Shown here one piece after another: positions 5,951-6,802 of a stretch of DNA of 6,802 nucleotides. The DNA is taken from NCBI GenBank assembly GCA_018894445.1, contig JAHIPJ010000037.1, positions 1 through 6,802 on the forward strand, in the 5' to 3' direction. The notes under the pieces are model-generated. The model was not told where the DNA came from and made no database searches. It saw only the letters and a program-made list of their open reading frames with translations. How positions within the stretch are numbered: position 1 is the stretch's first letter; the number at the start of each line of letters is the position of its first letter. This DNA comes from Actinomycetota bacterium (GTDB taxonomy: Bacteria; Actinomycetota; Humimicrobiia; Humimicrobiales; Humimicrobiaceae). A program made the position numbers and the translations under genes.

Positions 5951-6802
5951 ATGTTAATTTTAGGATTGTTACCAATTATTGCAGCTATCGTTTTATTTGC
6001 AATGGGATTTAACTTAATTGGAATAGTGTTGGCTGTTCTGGGAGTAATAATAATATTTTTCTCCGGTTTCAGGACTGTAAGGCCAACAGAAAAGGGGATT
6101 ATTGAAAGATTCGGAAAATATTTAAGAACAAAAGAAGCCGGGCTTACCTGGATAATACCATCATTTGATAAAATGTATAAGGTTAATATTACCGAACAGA
6201 TGGTAGATATACCTCCCCAGATGGTTATCACAAAGGATAAGTTAAATGCAGAGGTAGATGCGGTGGTTTATTACCAGATTATAGATGTTAAAGCGTCTAT
6301 CTATAATGTAGATGACCACAGGAAGCAGCTGGCAAGTCTGGCAAGGACTACCTTAAGGGCGGTTATTGGGAATATGACACTTACTGACGCAAATGAAAAA
6401 AGAAGCGACATAAACGATAGAATGGAAACTGTTCTGGACAAGGAAACCAACAGTTACGGTGTAGAAGTTTTAAGGGTAGAAATCCAGAAGATTGAACCGC
6501 CAACGGATGTACAGGAATCAATGAATAAGGTTGTTAAAGCAGAACAGGAAAAAATAGCTGCAATGGATATGGCAACCGCTACTGAAACAAGAGCTGACGG
6601 AGAGAGAAGAGCAGAGATTAAAAAGGCTGAAGGAGTAAAGCAGGGATTGATATTGTCAGCAGAAGGAAAAGCTGAGGGCATAAGGGTAGTTGCAAACGCT
6701 GAAGCTGGTAAAATAAAGGTGGTTAACGAAGCTGCACAGAAATATTTTGTAGGTAATGCCCAGATACTGAGGAAGCTCGAGGCTACAGAAGCAGCGTTAA
6801 AG
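5951..6802 (+). CDS. SPFH/band 7 (stomatin-like, paraslipin) protein, 3' truncated
   Basis: The gene is open from the ATG to the end of the window (284 codons, no stop), so its C-terminus is missing. It starts with two hydrophobic segments (about residues 2-19 and 22-38). A classic SPFH domain follows: VRPTEKGIIERFGKY (43-57), GLTWIIPSFDKMYKV (64-78), MVITKDKLNAEVDAVVYYQI (91-110), LARTTLRAVIG (130-140) and GVEVLRVEIQKIEPP (170-184). From about residue 190 comes a long Ala/Glu/Lys-rich helical region with repeated AEG and AEA steps, as in slipins and flotillins. Such proteins oligomerise at the membrane and scaffold proteases or lipid microdomains, and are often encoded next to an NfeD protein, which could lie beyond the window. 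The exact partner here is unknown. All 15 arginine codons are AGA or AGG, as in the tsa genes. Confidence 0.93.
   Translation, partial: MLILGLLPIIAAIVLFAMGFNLIGIVLAVLGVIIIFFSGFRTVRPTEKGIIERFGKYLRTKEAGLTWIIPSFDKMYKVNITEQMVDIPPQMVITKDKLNAEVDAVVYYQIIDVKASIYNVDDHRKQLASLARTTLRAVIGNMTLTDANEKRSDINDRMETVLDKETNSYGVEVLRVEIQKIEPPTDVQESMNKVVKAEQEKIAAMDMATATETRADGERRAEIKKAEGVKQGLILSAEGKAEGIRVVANAEAGKIKVVNEAAQKYFVGNAQILRKLEATEAALK

Noticed and set aside
5929..6231. A 100-codon minus-strand reading frame
   Set aside because: It lies antisense to the SPFH coding region, which has strong family motifs and a strong ribosome binding site; its protein shows no recognisable family.
6454..6681. A 75-codon minus-strand reading frame
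   Set aside because: It is the antisense shadow of the Ala/Glu/Lys-rich helical part of the SPFH gene; its serine- and alanine-rich product is what that composition gives in reverse.

Overview
The window reads as a piece of chromosome from a low-GC, probably anaerobic or subsurface bacterium. All the housekeeping genes are AT-rich and spell arginine almost only with AGA/AGG. The gene order tsaE-tsaB-tsaD followed by a CIRCE (HrcA) operator recalls the alr-tsaE-tsaB-rimI-tsaD-groES-groEL order of Actinobacteria, and more loosely the Bacillus ydiB-ydiE to groESL region. A low-GC actinobacterial or Clostridia-like lineage is therefore possible, but the sequence alone does not settle the phylum.

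Region by region. (1) Positions 71-1867, minus strand: a two-gene ABC exporter of DrrAB type. The ATPase is followed directly by its ABC-2 permease, and both use arginine codons quite unlike the rest of the window. (2) Positions 1868-2153: an intergenic region holding a near-perfect CIRCE operator, a -10 element just upstream of it and a weak AT-rich terminator. Together they form a plausible HrcA-controlled promoter for the exporter, downstream of the end of the tsa operon. (3) Positions 2154-5239, minus strand: a compact operon, family 4 uracil-DNA glycosylase - tsaE - tsaB - tsaD, with a good sigma-70 type promoter at 5289-5317. TsaD, TsaB and TsaE are the three partners that transfer the threonylcarbamoyl group to tRNA (t6A37). 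The usual neighbour rimI is missing. The glycosylase ends in a sliding-clamp-binding type motif. (4) Positions 5410-5817, plus strand: a small, unrecognised lipoprotein transcribed divergently from the operon. (5) Positions 5892-5942: a 14-bp perfect inverted repeat with a T-run, followed at once by a very strong ribosome binding site. (6) Positions 5951-6802, plus strand: the first 284 codons of an SPFH/stomatin-type membrane protein, cut by the window end.

The most interesting point is the CIRCE operator. It sits where groES would be expected after tsaD, but the gene it now precedes is a compositionally foreign drug-type ABC exporter. Either the exporter was inserted between a groESL promoter and groESL, or it has been recruited into the heat-shock regulon. 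The clamp-binding tail of the uracil-DNA glycosylase is the second point worth checking. No wholly new system is evident.
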